DNA of 64,000 nucleotides, from the NCBI RefSeq assembly GCF_001625305.1, contig NW_017803923.1, forward strand, positions 1 through 64,000. The letters are read 5' to 3'. The notes under the pieces were generated by a model. It saw only the letters and a program-made list of their open reading frames with translations, did not search any database and had not been told where the DNA came from. Every line of letters begins with the position of its first letter. The first letter of the stretch is position 1. The stretch comes from Branchiostoma belcheri. Taxonomy: Eukaryota; Chordata; Leptocardii; Amphioxiformes; Branchiostomatidae. Below, in pieces: positions 11,215-23,300 of the stretch. Both the position numbers and the translations under genes were made by a program.

Positions 11215-12295
11215 TTAAGGTTTAGGTGCGTTATAACGCCCATTCGCCCCCCCCCTCAGAACTCAAGAACGGTATATTGTAGGACCACCAAATTTTCAGA
11301 GGATGATGTACTAGTAAAAATTTATCATACGTACAATTTTTATGTCGTTGTGACGTAATATGACGTCATTATGACGTCATTAATGTGATTTTATTGGCCA
11401 AAACCGTCTAGATAGGTTATTCCCTGAAAACTAAACAGTATACGACACAACTTTACCAAAAGTGTTTATGACAGAATATTAGGATGTACTAAGTCTTATG
11501 TTGCCCATAGCAACACCGGTGACGTCATAAAATGACGTCATGCATATATTACATATCCGCCATCTTGGATCATCAATCTTGAATTTTGAAAAATAGTTTT
11601 TTTTTCAGGATGAAGCCTAAAATACATTGTAAACAGACTAAAGACATTCATATGAACCCCGTAAATAATTTCATCAGGTTGGAAGATACTTAGGGTATAG
11701 AATTTTCTTCTTACACAACCAGTAAGGTTCTCACCTGCTTACGTTTCGATGTCTATCAGACACCTTCCTCAGAGCTTCTGACTGGAGTTCTGCAACTCGC
11801 CGCTATTTAACGCCAATGTAGGTGGCGCTTTTTCATATGAACCTTTTTTGTAAAACAAAATGGGAGTATTGATGAAATTTTAAGGAAAATAAGCTGCATT
11901 TATCTGATCTAATGATATGGTCCGCCATCTTGGATTTTGGCCAATGACGTCATCAAATTAGCATAAATTATGCATTTTTAATGATAAAATTTACATATAA
12001 TTATATGTGATGTTATTAATGTTAGAAACAATGTGTAACTTGACATAAAACCCATAAAATTCTGTTGTTTAAATGGAAATAATTAAATTTGGCAAAAAAT
12101 GCCTGTCAGAAACCCGTTGCCATGGCAACAAGAAAAATCATAATCTTATTCCACTGATACAGATTTGTTGCCAACAATATTTTAGGAAAAGTCACCAAAT
12201 TTAGGCGGTTCTAGCTTTAGCCCTTCAGACGCTAGGTGACATCAAAGTTGCCGCGGGCACTTTAAGCCCCCCCCCGGTCTACGACTAGGGGTTAA
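11215..12295 (+). mobile_element. TTAA-flanked MITE, family A, with nested Penelope fragment
   Basis: TTAA lies at both ends (11215-11218, 12292-12295). Blocks typical of the family appear in order: a poly-C run, GACCACCAAATTTTCAGA, a cluster of TGACGTCA sites (about 11355-11385), CCGCCATCTTGGAT twice, and a final C-run with GGTCTACGACTAGGGG. It is split at 11659-11831 by a short insertion with a 12-bp target duplication. Confidence 0.75.
11659..11831 (-). mobile_element. Short truncated retroelement (Penelope-like tail) in a MITE
   Basis: A 173-bp insert is bounded by the 12-bp direct repeat TTCATATGAACC (11647-11658 and 11832-11843), a target-site duplication from the host MITE. On the minus strand it reads GAGGAAGGTGTCTGATAGAC and then CGAAACGTAAGC, the layout of a Penelope 3' tail. 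No coding capacity remains. Confidence 0.55.
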
Positions 12296-12700
12296 ATGAT
12301 GCCCGCGCCAAATTTGATGTCGGATAGCGTCCGAATGGCGTCACTGGTGCTACTGTTGGCAACATACGTTTTAGTTGAGGGGGGGGGGGNNNNNNNNNNN
12401 NNNNNNNNNGGGGGGGGGGCTAAAAGTGCCCGTGCCAACTTTGATGCCACAACGCGCCAGAACGGCTAAATTTAAATGACTTTTCTTAGAATATTGTTGC
12501 CAACGGTTTTTGACTGGCATTTTTTGGTAAATTTAGTATTTTTCGCTTCAACAATAGACATGTGTGGGTTTTATGTCAAGTTGTTTCTAATATCAATAGC
12601 ATCCCACATTTTATGTAAAGTTTATCATTAAAATGCATAATTTATGCTTATTTGGTGACGTCATTGGCCAAAATCAAAGATGGCGGACCAAATTCTATAT
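12296..12700 (-). repeat. Family A MITE fragments around a sequence gap
   Basis: Fragments of the right end and body of family A in reverse orientation (AAAGTGCCCGTGCCAACTTT; CCATTTTATGTAAAG-type AT block; TGACGTCATTGGCC; AAGATGGCGGACCA) continue on both sides of the Ns at 12390-12409. The gap is flanked by poly-G on both sides, so the assembler probably stopped at a palindromic junction of two MITEs. Confidence 0.55.
12390..12409. other. Assembly gap (20 N)
   Basis: Twenty N bases between two runs of G; true length unknown. Confidence 1.
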
Positions 12701-13265
12701 AAATCAACACGTCCAGTGCTCCTTTTGTATTTTTATATTAGATGACTCTCTATGGAGTCGTAATGAAGTGTCATTTTTAACGAGAAATTATTTTAAACTA
12801 TCAAAAACCCCACTTTGCTATCATTTTGTTAAGTGGGAGGGGCTGCTACTTGTTCCAAACTCTGACGGCTCCGCATTTCTTTAGTTTTGAACAAATTGGT
12901 ATACCATAGGCTATTTTATCAAATGTGTTTTGATTATGTATGTTCGATGGTTCTTTCTTAAGGGTTTTGTGATTGTGATTCATGAATTTTGTAATTAATT
13001 TGGCGCCGGGTCAGCGGCAGCTACCTGTTCACACTTGTTCTGATCTGTAGATTATATTGTAGTGTCTACTTTTTATTTAATTGCCCTCATTAGTGTATAA
13101 TATGTGCTATGCAAATTGCTCTTCTTTGAGGTTTAGAGGTAACTCGGGAGGGTTTGCTAGAAAACAGAAGTACTGTAAAATTAAACCATTAATAACTGAT
13201 AGACCTGTAAACATGTAAATCACCAAAACAACACTTACAGGAACAAAGTGCTTCATAAGATACAC

Positions 13266-15500
13266 TTAGAACCAGCTGTAGCTGTGAATACTGCATAACA
13301 CAGCAATAGGGCTCTTTCTAGCTTACTTCTGTCAAATGTCCGCTCACTTACTAACAAAAAAAGGTGTTAGAGGCCACTCTGGCCTAACCGAGTGACATGT
13401 CACTCGGTTCAGATAGCCTGTATAACTAAGACGTTGACTACACCTCTGATCCCAGATGAAGTTCTGTCGATTGAAGATTTCAAACTGTTCAGGAGGGATA
13501 GACAACACGGTAAGGGCGGAGGTGTGTCTTTGTATGATGCTGATGCCTTCCCAGCCAAAAGACTGCATGAACTTGAAGTCGATGCTCTAGAGGTTCTATG
13601 GCTACAAGTTAGACCTAAGTGGCTACCCAGATCCGTTCCAGTACTTTTTATTGGAGTGATGTACTATCCTCCATGCAATAACGACAAATCAGGGTCTGCT
13701 GCCTTGCTGGATTACCTTATTAACTCCTCCGACACTCTGTACCGCAAACAACCTCATGCTGGTCTTCTGTTATGTGGCGATTTTAACAAATTGCCCTTCC
13801 ATAGGTTATTCACGGTTCATCCCCAACTACACTTAGAACCAGCTGTAGCTTACTTCTGTCAAATGTCCCCAAACAACCTCATGCTGGTCTTCTGTTATGT
13901 GGCGATTTTAACAAATTGCCCGTCCATAGGTTAGTCACGGTTCATCCCCAACTGAAACAAGTAGTAACTCAGGGAACACGGGGCTCGGCCACGTTAGATC
14001 TGATCTTTACCAACTTGGCCAAGTACTACGACACACCACGCACCCTGGCACCGGTAGGAACGAGTGACTACTCAAGTGTCCTTCTATCGCCCGGCAGCCA
14101 ACAACCACAGAGGTTCAAGACAGCCAAAGTTACTCGAAGGGTAGCTACGGTTGTAGGAAAACTGAACCTTGGGCTATCACTTGTCAAAACAGATTGGTCC
14201 CCTGTTTACGAAGCAGTTTCAGTGGAAGAGAAAACTCATGCCTTCTACAACCTAAGACACTGGTAAATCAGCATCTGCCAGCAAAGGTTTCTGCAGTCAG
14301 GGCCTGCGACAAGAAGTGAGTCACCGAACGAGTGAAGCGTGCCATTCTAAACAGAGCTGCAGAGTTCAGACGTCACGGCAAAACTGATAGGTGGAAGCGT
14401 CTAAGAAATAAGACCCAGACCATCACAAAACAGGCGAAGTTCTGGTACTACAGAAACTTCATACAATACCTCAAGCAGGAGAACCCTGGCAAATGGTGGA
14501 GCTTAGTCAACCGAGAACTCGGTAGATCCCAAGAACGATCCAACCGTACATCTTTCGAGAATGTGCCAGACCACGACGTAGCGGAAGCTCTGAACCAGCT
14601 TTCTCTGAAATGTGGTGTCCTGGGAATGATCTCTACCTGTTTCCCCTTCAACAACCCACCAAGTCTGTTGATCTCTGCTCTATTGGGGAGGTCAAAGCAC
14701 TTCTTAAGAACGTAAATCCCAACAAAGCAAGTGGGCCAGATGACCTTTCAACCTGGATACTCAAAGAGTATGCGGACGACTTCGATCCTGTCATTACTCA
14801 CCTGTTTAACTCCTCTTATGAAGAGGGGTCAGTGCCTGTAGTTTGGAAGGCAGCGAGCGTTGTCCCCATTCCGAAAGTAAAGGGTGCAACTACGCCCTGC
14901 CAGTTTTAGCCAAACTGCTAGAACGGTGTATACTCAAAAGACTGCTTCCCTCCATCACACCCGTCATCACCAATCAGTATGCGTACCTCAAGGAATCGTC
15001 CACAGTCATTGCTGTTATCAGAATGGTCCAGACATGGCTAACGGCCCTTGACTCTAAAGACCACATGGTAGTGCAAGCTCTGTTTGCAGACATGAGTAAG
15101 GCGTTTGACAGGGTGAACCACTCAATACTTCTCCAGCGAGTGAATGATGTCGTGGGGAGCCCTCGAATGGTAGCATGGATCCAAAACTATCTGACGGGCC
15201 GTACGCAGCAGCTGGCGCCAACTGACATCTGGAGTTCCTTAGGGGAGAGTTTTGTCACCTTACCTCTTCCTCCTATTCATGCGCTTACGTGACACCGTAT
15301 ACACCAACACACTAGACGTGGGTTATGCGGATGATGTAGGACTGTCCAGGTCTGTCTCTTTGAAGCAAGTCGGCTCAGACAACACCATGACTGAAGAAGC
15401 AGCGCAGCTGGATTCCTGGGCAGTAAGGAACGACATGCTCCTTAATGGAAAGAAGAGCCAGCTGTTGCTGTTGCATTCTAAAAGCATGTATCACAAAAAT
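13266..15500 (+). mobile_element. CR1-like LINE ORF2, broken
   Basis: Frames in order give an APE endonuclease part (FRRDRQHGKGGGVSLY near 13490; GLLLCGDFNKLPFHRL near 13765), a linker, then RT motifs: NPNKASGPDDLSTWILKEYA (about 14715), LLERCILKRLLPSITPVITN (about 14915), ALFADMSKAFDRVNHSILLQ (about 15080) and the active-site GYADDVGLS (about 15320). The PQG box is disrupted. There are at least five frame changes and a partial tandem duplication in the endonuclease region, so it is dead. The 3' end merges with a short repeat shared with 54286-54400. Confidence 0.75.
13745..13953 (+). repeat. Imperfect tandem duplication inside the LINE endonuclease region
   Basis: The 84-bp block 13745-13828 recurs at 13870-13953 with a few changes. 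The 41-bp spacer itself repeats sequence from just upstream of the LINE (13266-13340: CTTAGAACCAGCTGTAGCT and TTACTTCTGTCAAATGTCC). Confidence 0.8.
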
Positions 15501-15734
15501 TAAACGCCTGGGGGTATTTGCTCACTCTACCTTCATGCCAAATTTCATGTTATTTGGCCCAAAAATGAAGGATTTGAATCGATTTAAAGAAATGGCAGGA
15601 GGAGAAGAAGAAGGAGAAGAAACATCAGAAAAGACAATATTTCACTCCATGGAGTGAAATAATGAATTCATTGTACAACAGGATGTAATTCTGCCTGTGG
15701 CTGCAAATTCCTTGTTTTACCAATAAACCAATTA

Positions 15735-15745
<11 letters not shown>
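15500..15745 (+). repeat. Short dispersed repeat shared with 54286-54400
   Basis: The segment with CCTTCATGCCAAATTTCATG and a GAAGGA...AAGAAATGGCAGGAGGAGAAG stretch reappears in reverse complement at 54286-54400. It ends in an ATTG-type microsatellite (15733-15766). It may be the 3' tail of a LINE or a SINE. Confidence 0.45.
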
Positions 15746-15766
<21 letters not shown>

Positions 15767-17775
15767 TGGAAGCAAAACAGAAACCTAAAAGAAAAGTTTA
15801 CATTACCACAAAAGCCGATGAACCAGCAGTAAAGAAAGATCTCACGGACTATGCCGAGAACTTTGACAAAACAACAGAGGCCAAGTCAGTATCACAGAAG
15901 TGGGCAGACTTCAATGGCAAGATGGAACATACTATGAACAGGCACATCCCAAGCAAAATGACTTCAAGCAGATACAACCTGCCCTGGTTTAACAGAAATC
16001 CAAGGCGACATTGTCGTAAGAAACAGCGCCTTTATAACAAAGCTAAGAAAACAGAACAAGGGGAAGACTGGAACAAATAAAAGAGAGTTAACCCTCAACA
16101 ATACACCTTCCCGGACTGATTAATCTGTACACCTGGGGTCCGCGCGGACCCCAGAACAGTTTTTTGCTAATTTTTAGAAATTATCAACATGCTACCAGCT
16201 CAATTGCTTTGCAAATTGATGTGTGAACCTCTGAGTACGTACAAAAATCATACATTTTCACCTTTTCTATTTTTTTGTGAAGAAAAGACAAAAAGAAGAA
16301 AAACTCGATTTTAAACCCTATTCAGACCGAGTGGTCTTTTGAGGCCCGCGCTTAATTTAATCTCAAATAGCGCCCGAACGGCTTGAGCTAGAGCCATCAA
16401 ATTTGGTGAGCTTTCCTTAAATGTATCTGGAAAAAATTTCATATTAGTTAAATAAGTAAATGATTTTTGTGTTGCCATGGCAACGGGTTTCTGACAGGCA
16501 GTTTTTTTTAATCAGTAAATTTGGTTTTTAAAAACATAAAAATTTTCTGGGTTTTATATTAAATAACACTTCTTTTCTGACATTAATAACATCTTACATA
16601 ATTAGAGATAAATTACATCATTTAATATTTATAATATATGCTAATTTGATGACGTCATTGGTCAAAATCAAAGATGGCGGACCATATCATTAGCTCTGAC
16701 GTCTAATAACGTCATAATTACACCAAAGTTGTTAGAATTTAATTCTATTGGTATTCTCTTAAAATGTGATGGCCATACGATAAGTGCATAAAAACATATA
16801 AAATTAGAAATAAAGTAATGTATAAGAACGCCAGTGTATCCATTACGATCGAAAGCCGGCTGGGGTCCGCGCGGACCCCAAAAGAAAATCAGATATTTAA
16901 AAAAAAATTTAAGAATGGGGGAAACTGGGTTTTCTGCACTGTATTGAGTTACAACTTTGTGGGTAACAATTACCTGAAATTTCAGGAAAAAATCTTTAGA
17001 AACAAAAAAAATTATAGCATATATAGTGCTGGGGTCCGCGCGGACCCCAGGTGTACTGTATAGGGTTAAAAGGGGAGTTCAGAAAAGCATAAAACAAGCA
17101 CACTCGACATATGTGGCAGACATACTGGTAGAAGCTATAGTTAACAAACCCAAAACATTCTGGTCGTACATAAAAGGACTGAGGAAAGACCTTATCGGGG
17201 TGGCACCCCTAAAGGTGGGAAATACCATTATCAGTGACAGCGGCAAAGCAGAAGCACTCAGCTCACAGTTCAAAAGCGTTTTCACCGAACAAGACACAAC
17301 AGATATGCCATCTCTGGGTCAGCCATGTACTCCTCCCATGGAAGGCATAGACGTTTCTATTGGTGGCGTGGAAAAATGCTTCAAGGTCTCAACCCATCTA
17401 AAGCATGCGGTCCAGACCAAAGACCACCCTGGCTCCTCAAAATGACAGCTATTTAAATTGCACCTGTGTTAACCAATATTATTCAACGCTCTTTGAACAC
17501 CGGAGAGATACCTAAAGACTGGAGGGATACAAATATTTGCGCCATTTTCAAAAAGGGAGATACCTAGAGAGCGATACCTAGCAACTACAGACCTGTTTCA
17601 CTGACCTGTGTGTCCTGTAAACTGCTTGAACACATAATCCATAGCCAAGTGATGAAGCATTTAGAAAGTCACAACATAATGACGGACTACCAGCATGGAT
17701 TTAGAGCTAAGCGAGCCACAGAAACACGGCTCATACTAACAGTTCATGACTTAGCTGGTGCACTGAACACTAAAT
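15745..17775 (+). mobile_element. Non-LTR retrotransposon body interrupted by a MITE
   Basis: Codons from 15760 (VEAKQKPKRKVYITTKADEP) run to GEDWNK at about 16077. A MITE then occupies 16088-17069. The same frame resumes at 17066 (RGVQKSIKQAHSTYVADIL), then FWSYIKGLRKD, an RT start (NTGEIPKDWRDTNICAIFKK near 17495), SNYRPVSLTCVSCKLLEH near 17580 and HGFRAKRATETRLILTVHDL near 17695. Removing the MITE restores the frame except for one TAA just before it. The RT is cut off at about 17775. Related fragments lie at 9420-9910 and 26115-26700. Confidence 0.7.
16088..17069 (-). mobile_element. TTAA-flanked MITE, family B, copy 2
   Basis: TTAA lies at 16088-16091 and 17066-17069, with inverted ends CCCTCAACAATACACC and GGTGTACTGTATAGGG. 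Three copies of the perfect palindrome TGGGGTCCGCGCGGACCCCA occur at 16134-16153, 16861-16880 and 17030-17049. AAGATGGCGGACCATATCAT and TGACGTCATTGGTC lie in the middle. It is inserted in the coding part of the LINE at 15745-17775 and so is younger than that LINE. Confidence 0.85.
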
Positions 17776-18121
17776 GATAAATACAAAAGTTTGACAGCAA
17801 TATTATTAAAATATTTAATGTCACTTTACCATTAATGCTTCCTGAACAGTAATTCTGAGCTAAAATGTGTTTCATAGACCATAACTGTACAAATGTGTTC
17901 CTAATAAGATGACAGATATCTACATTTTCCATTTAATGAATGACCATCTAATGACTTTTCCAAAAGTCATCTGTGATCACGATGTGTATTGTGTCGCATG
18001 ACTGTAATACTTAATTCTGTAAACCACCACGACTTTTCTAACTATTTTCCTTTCTACCAATATCTAGCAGACCAAGAACAGGCGCCTGTTAACCACGTCA
18101 AACTGGTTGTAACATGACGCT

Positions 18122-18584
18122 TTAAAGGGAAACAGGTGGTTCGAAAAAACTGACATGATATCAAGCATGGTATGTCTGAAAAGTGATTTCATACACTTAA
18201 ATCGCTAATCCATATTGTTTAGGACACTGCGGCCGTTTGAAGTTTCGGAAATTTGACAAATTGGCCGCCGCAATTTTCCAAGTGACGGCGAAGCTCTTAA
18301 AAACTAATCCGCTCTGTTCAAATTATCTTCCTTCCTTTCCGCCATGCACCTAAATGACAGTATTCTCCCATCCCACTTCCGAGTGTTGGTGGAACCTTCA
18401 AACCAGTAGACGGGGCTAAACTACGTCATCGCAAAGGTAGCGGTCAAAATGTCGACGCCAGTTGCTTGCCGAAACTTCAAACGGCTAGTAGCGCTCTAAA
18501 CAAGATGGACTGGCGAACTATGTATAAGTAATTACTTCTCAAACATACCGTGAATTGGTATAATGTCAGGTTTGTCCTTCTTAA
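18122..18584. mobile_element. TTAA-flanked element with long imperfect inverted repeats
   Basis: TTAA occurs at 18122-18125 and 18581-18584. The arms align for roughly 125 bp. The inner part is clearest: GGCCGTTTGAAGTTTCGG near 18232-18249 against CCGAAACTTCAAACGGC near 18469-18485. The outer part has GGTATGTCTGAAAAGTGAT against the complement of CTTCTCAAACATACC. There is no coding capacity. The regions on either side (17775-18120, 18590-18830) show no gene. Confidence 0.55.
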
Positions 18585-18829
18585 AGGGAGGATTATATTT
18601 TATTCGCATTGTACCTTCACAATGCAAGTTAATGAAATACGCCAAAACTGTTACTAAAGCAACTGGATATGGGACAACAGCCAAAAGTTTCGGGTAGCAT
18701 TCACTACATTTCATCATTGACACTGGAGAATTCTCAGAAAATCAGGTTTAAAAGCACGAACTATTACCTGGTATGCAAATATTTCAAGGCAAGTTTCTGA
18801 TAGTCCAAAAGGAAAGGTTGGTGAAAATT

Positions 18830-19145
18830 AGTAAAAAAGCTGTTTTTTTTTTCAAGTGCCATCTGTCCTCAGGGCTAGTGGCGCCATATCAAGTGCCTGA
18901 GAGTTCTACCTCTACCCACCACCAACCCTCCCTGTTGAAGGTGGGGTTATGCATTCTTTTATATATTGACTTTCTAACTCATTGTTTACACCTGCGGGTT
19001 TTGCGGTCTAAGATATCTGTTGACTTGAGTTTGAAAGAGTTATTCTGGTTGTGTTATAGGTGGTAGAGAATGGCTGAGGAGTAGTCGTTAGCGCTTCGTC
19101 TGTCATGTTTCTTGTACCTTACTTTAAGCCGCCGAGTGGCAAACC
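18830..19145 (-). mobile_element. Penelope-like element fragment
   Basis: Matches the minus-strand Penelope copy at 50370-50650 in reading order: AGTAAAAAAGC, the TCAGGGCTA segment, CCTCCCTGTTGAAGGTGGGG, TTTTGCGGTCTAAGATATC and TTACTTTAAGC. It holds the end of the GIY-YIG domain only and is more diverged than the other copies. The stretch 19145-19600 shows nothing recognisable. Confidence 0.6.
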
Positions 19146-19603
19146 GTACACGCCACATAAAACGCGTATTATTATAACTAACTTGAAACTTCTAAAAGGC
19201 AATTGAATGATATCCATGCCAAAATTTTAAGGATGTTTATATTTTATTTATTACTGTTGAAAATTATGACATTTGACATTGACACTTGCAAAAACTGCAA
19301 ATTTGCTACTTAACCGTCTAAAGATATAGTCACCCGATGTTCAAATAAAACTGGTATATAGCGAGAATGTACTGACGAAGTCGTTGGCGCCTGACGCTCA
19401 CGAGATCATACGCGTCAAAGGACTAGGTGTAGAGTACAATTTGCGATTATATCTCCAAGAAGTAGATGTAGACAAAGTGTTATCACGTGTGGTGCCCAGG
19501 AACAACCGGCGTCACAAGAGAAGGTATTGCAAAAAATGCAAGTGGGGTTGATGGTCATACAAACAGAACTATTTACACCATATACTTCCCGCGATGATAA
19601 ATC

Positions 19604-20344
19604 TTAACCCTAAAAGCTAAAAGTGCCCGCGCCAACTTTGATGCCAGATAGCATCTGAACTACTTGCACTAGAATCACCATACTCGGTGACGTTTTAAAA
19701 AAATATATACCTAGGAACAAGTTCATTTTTTAACATTAATAACATATGGTAGAATTTTATGCAATTCTCATCAATAACTATGTATTACTCATATAATTAT
19801 GTATAACTAATGCTAATATGATGACGTCATTGGTCAAAATCTAAGATGGCGGACCAATCACTAGATCAGTCATGTCCAAGCTACTATACTTAAATTTTAT
19901 CACTACTTAAATTTCTTCTGACATTAAATGTTTTTGATACCCATTTGGTTTTAGGCTTTTTGTTGAAAGAAGCGTATTACAGAAAAGTCAAAATTGACGA
20001 AACAAGGTGGCAGATAGCTTAGATATGAATGATGTCATTTATGATGTCACTAGTGTTTCTATGGGCATCTGAAGTTTCAGTAAACCTTAACGTTCTATTA
20101 TAAACCCTTTTTAAAACTTATCCTATTACCTGTCTAGACCTTTTTAGTTAATAAACTCACATGAATAACAAAATAATGACGCCAGAGTACGTCATAATGA
20201 CATTAAATTTGTTATAATTAATCTTTACTAGTACACCCCCTCTAAAACTAAAACATGGTAGCCATACGATATACCGTTTACGAGTTCTGAGAGGGGGGCG
20301 AATAAGACGAACGAATCCTGCAAAGCCCAGTCTAGATAGGGTTA
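19604..20344 (-). mobile_element. Family A MITE touching the sulfotransferase stop codon
   Basis: Reverse-orientation copy starting at TTAA 19604 with AAAAGTGCCCGCGCCAACTT. It contains ATGACGTCATTGGTC, AAGATGGCGGACCA and a C-free GAGAGGGGGGCG end, then CCAGTCTAGATAGGGTTA ending at 20344. The next three bases (20345-20347) are the complement of the TAA stop of the sulfotransferase gene, so the 3' UTR of that gene must lie in this MITE unless it is spliced. Confidence 0.75.
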
Positions 20345-23300
20345 TTAGCTTTGCTGGTTCTCCGTAACGACTTGCTTGAATAAACTGTCTAGATCGTCTT
20401 GAAATGAATATCCAAACATATCATAGTCAGATTTGTATAGCTGTCCAATACGTTGTATATCCTCCAACGGTATCTTCATAAAGCCCTCAAGGTAGAACCT
20501 GCTGCCGACTCTTTCCTCCATATCAGGTATAATGTTATCTCGCCCAACAATGCCAGCTTTCTTGAAGAAAAGATGGAAGTCTTCCACCAGCGTTTCGGTG
20601 TGGGCGATGTAGTTCCAGTCAACCTGGTGGAAAAAATATCGTAATTAGAAATAAAATGTTTCCCTTAGGGCACAACCGTGCTCTACGCCAAATCTTTTTT
20701 CAGAACACGAATTAAAGGAGTTTTTACCTTGAAGTATGTACGTCAATTGACTTTATAGAGTTGCCAACAATGGGCACCTTTTTTGCAATACTGTAAACAA
20801 TCTAGTTGACTTTACACAACCTAGACATTATAAAATATATACATCATTATTATCATTATGTTTTAAAACAACTTTTTATTTTTTAATGGTAACCCACAAA
20901 TGCCTCTTATGCATAATTAATACAGAACCTACATGGCATATCTAATCGAATACAACATGGCTGTTTGGTTACTTGATTAAGAGGGAGTTATTATTGAGCC
21001 TGAGGGTGACCGAGCACGTCGTATGAGGAATTCAAGAACCTATTGTCAGCACTGTAATATACATAATGGTACACGGGGAATTTAGCAAACATTAGTTTTA
21101 TAATATAAGGCTAGGTCGTTTTTATTTATGTCATCATTGCGTTGAAATATCCTGCCTGGTTATTTGGGTCTTTAGAATACATATGCTGACTGAAGTACCT
21201 GGTGTATTCCTCACACAAACACCAACACAACATTCCGTGAATTGCGGGGTCCCTAAAGAACAAAATGTAATTGCCAAACAGATCACCTGCTCTATTTCTT
21301 CTATAGAAGCTTACTGTTCTCGCTCAACATCTGCGTATCTCCGCAGGTGTACCCGAGATACACTAGCATTCATCCTACATTCGCAACGTACTATCAGATT
21401 CCTGTCTTTATAAACTAAAAACTGGCTGTTGTATCTTAAGTGTTGTCCTGCTTTTCTTACACCATTCATACAGTTCATACAAGAATAAAGATGACCATAA
21501 GTGACACTGTCAAATGTGGTAGCGATGATTCTGCAGAAAATAACGGAAAATTAATGTAAAAAGGCAAAAATGTTGTAGTGTATATACCATATGAATGGAT
21601 GTTTCGCTTTTTACCTGACATGGTGAACACAGTTGGTATACTGGCTGCCAGTGCGGATTCATCCATCTTGTCTGGTTTTCTGCTATAGCTCTAATGAAGG
21701 CTAGAAATGGTATGTGTTTCAGGGTTCCATTCAGATATGTCATCTCCACATCCTCTGACGAAAAAGCCACCTAAAGAAGAGTTTTACGCAGAAAAATAAC
21801 AATCTTGCATTAATCCAGGGAACACATAGCAAATACCACATTCTGATTCTATTTTTACTGAGCCAATTATGCTAAGTGATAGATGGACCAAAGCCAATGC
21901 TAGTTTACTGGGATATAGTGTTGCCTACAAAGGGACTGACTGACTCTCTAGGCTGTTATAATTGGCTGTTGCTTCTTCGTCTACGTACACGCTGTGGTAC
22001 GCTACTTGCGACTTAGAGATAATGCCCACACTATAATCTAACCATAAATGAGAGCAGTATTAGAGACCTTACTTAAACACCATATCAACACCTGTACATT
22101 TGAACTAAAAGATGTATTACAATAGTTTAATAGCGCTGTAAAAACGTTTAACCTTTTCCCTTGACCTGTCATCCGTAATCGTCTCCAGCATACTCTGGTA
22201 ATGTTCGATAAACCAGTATCTCATCGCCCCACGAATGTCCATGAACTTGTTCATCCAAGCCGAAGCCAGTCTAAAAACATAAGAAAAAAACTAGAAAGGC
22301 AGATATTTGCTGGAAAGCAAATGCAGCAAATGGCTTTACCACACCCCCTGTACGAAAATGGACCTATCCCTCTCCCGCACAGCTAGTTAGTTCCTAAATC
22401 ACCCCTATTGAAAATGTGAACTGCTCCAATAGTCTATACCCCCATGCAGCAATGGAATCTTCCAACGCATTTTGCTGTTGGAACATGCAAAACCAGTGTT
22501 CTATTTAGAACTGTCAGTTTGGAATTTAGATTTTCAAGCTACAATCGTTGTTTTTATATGACTGGTTTATTGATGTCAATGTAAAACAGTTTTGCAGAAC
22601 CCAGGGGTTCTGAATTGCACTGTTGCTCACAATTATATATTACAAATATGTAGCCCATTAAAAGGTTTGAAATCAAACAACATCTGTTACAACATATACA
22701 CATATAATAAAATCTATTAAAGTATAGTTATAAGTGTTAATGAGTTTGCATTGCTGAATAAAATACTTATTTAGATAACGAATTCGTAGATAAAACACTG
22801 GTCAAAAAGACGGTTACTAAACAAAACGTGTTTTTACCAAAATGAAGGTAAATAAAGTTTTTAGGTTTAGCCCTCAAACACCCGAACGGGGTCCATTTGG
22901 ACCCCAGACGTATATTTTTTGTGCTATTTAAATTTTTTTTACAAGTTCTCCTAAATTTTATTTGGAGATCGGCACAAATTTTTAAAAATAACAACGGAAG
23001 TCTGATGTAAGACCGTCTGGCGTCCAAACGGACCCCAGTCATGTATGTGCACTTTCCTACACACGAAATTGTTCGAATGTCCTCAATATGTCTTCAAGGA
23101 AGCATTATTGCTGTCATATTACGCAGTTTGCCAAGTAACCTCAACCTCAGGAATTATTTCATCAGGTTTTCAGAGGTTTGACAATTTGACAATCATATGA
23201 GGTCAAAGGTCTCATCCTATTTTTGCATAAATTATGATAATGAGCTGGAAATTTTTAACACTTAATCGTGCCAAAATAAACGTCTTAATATATGTAACCA

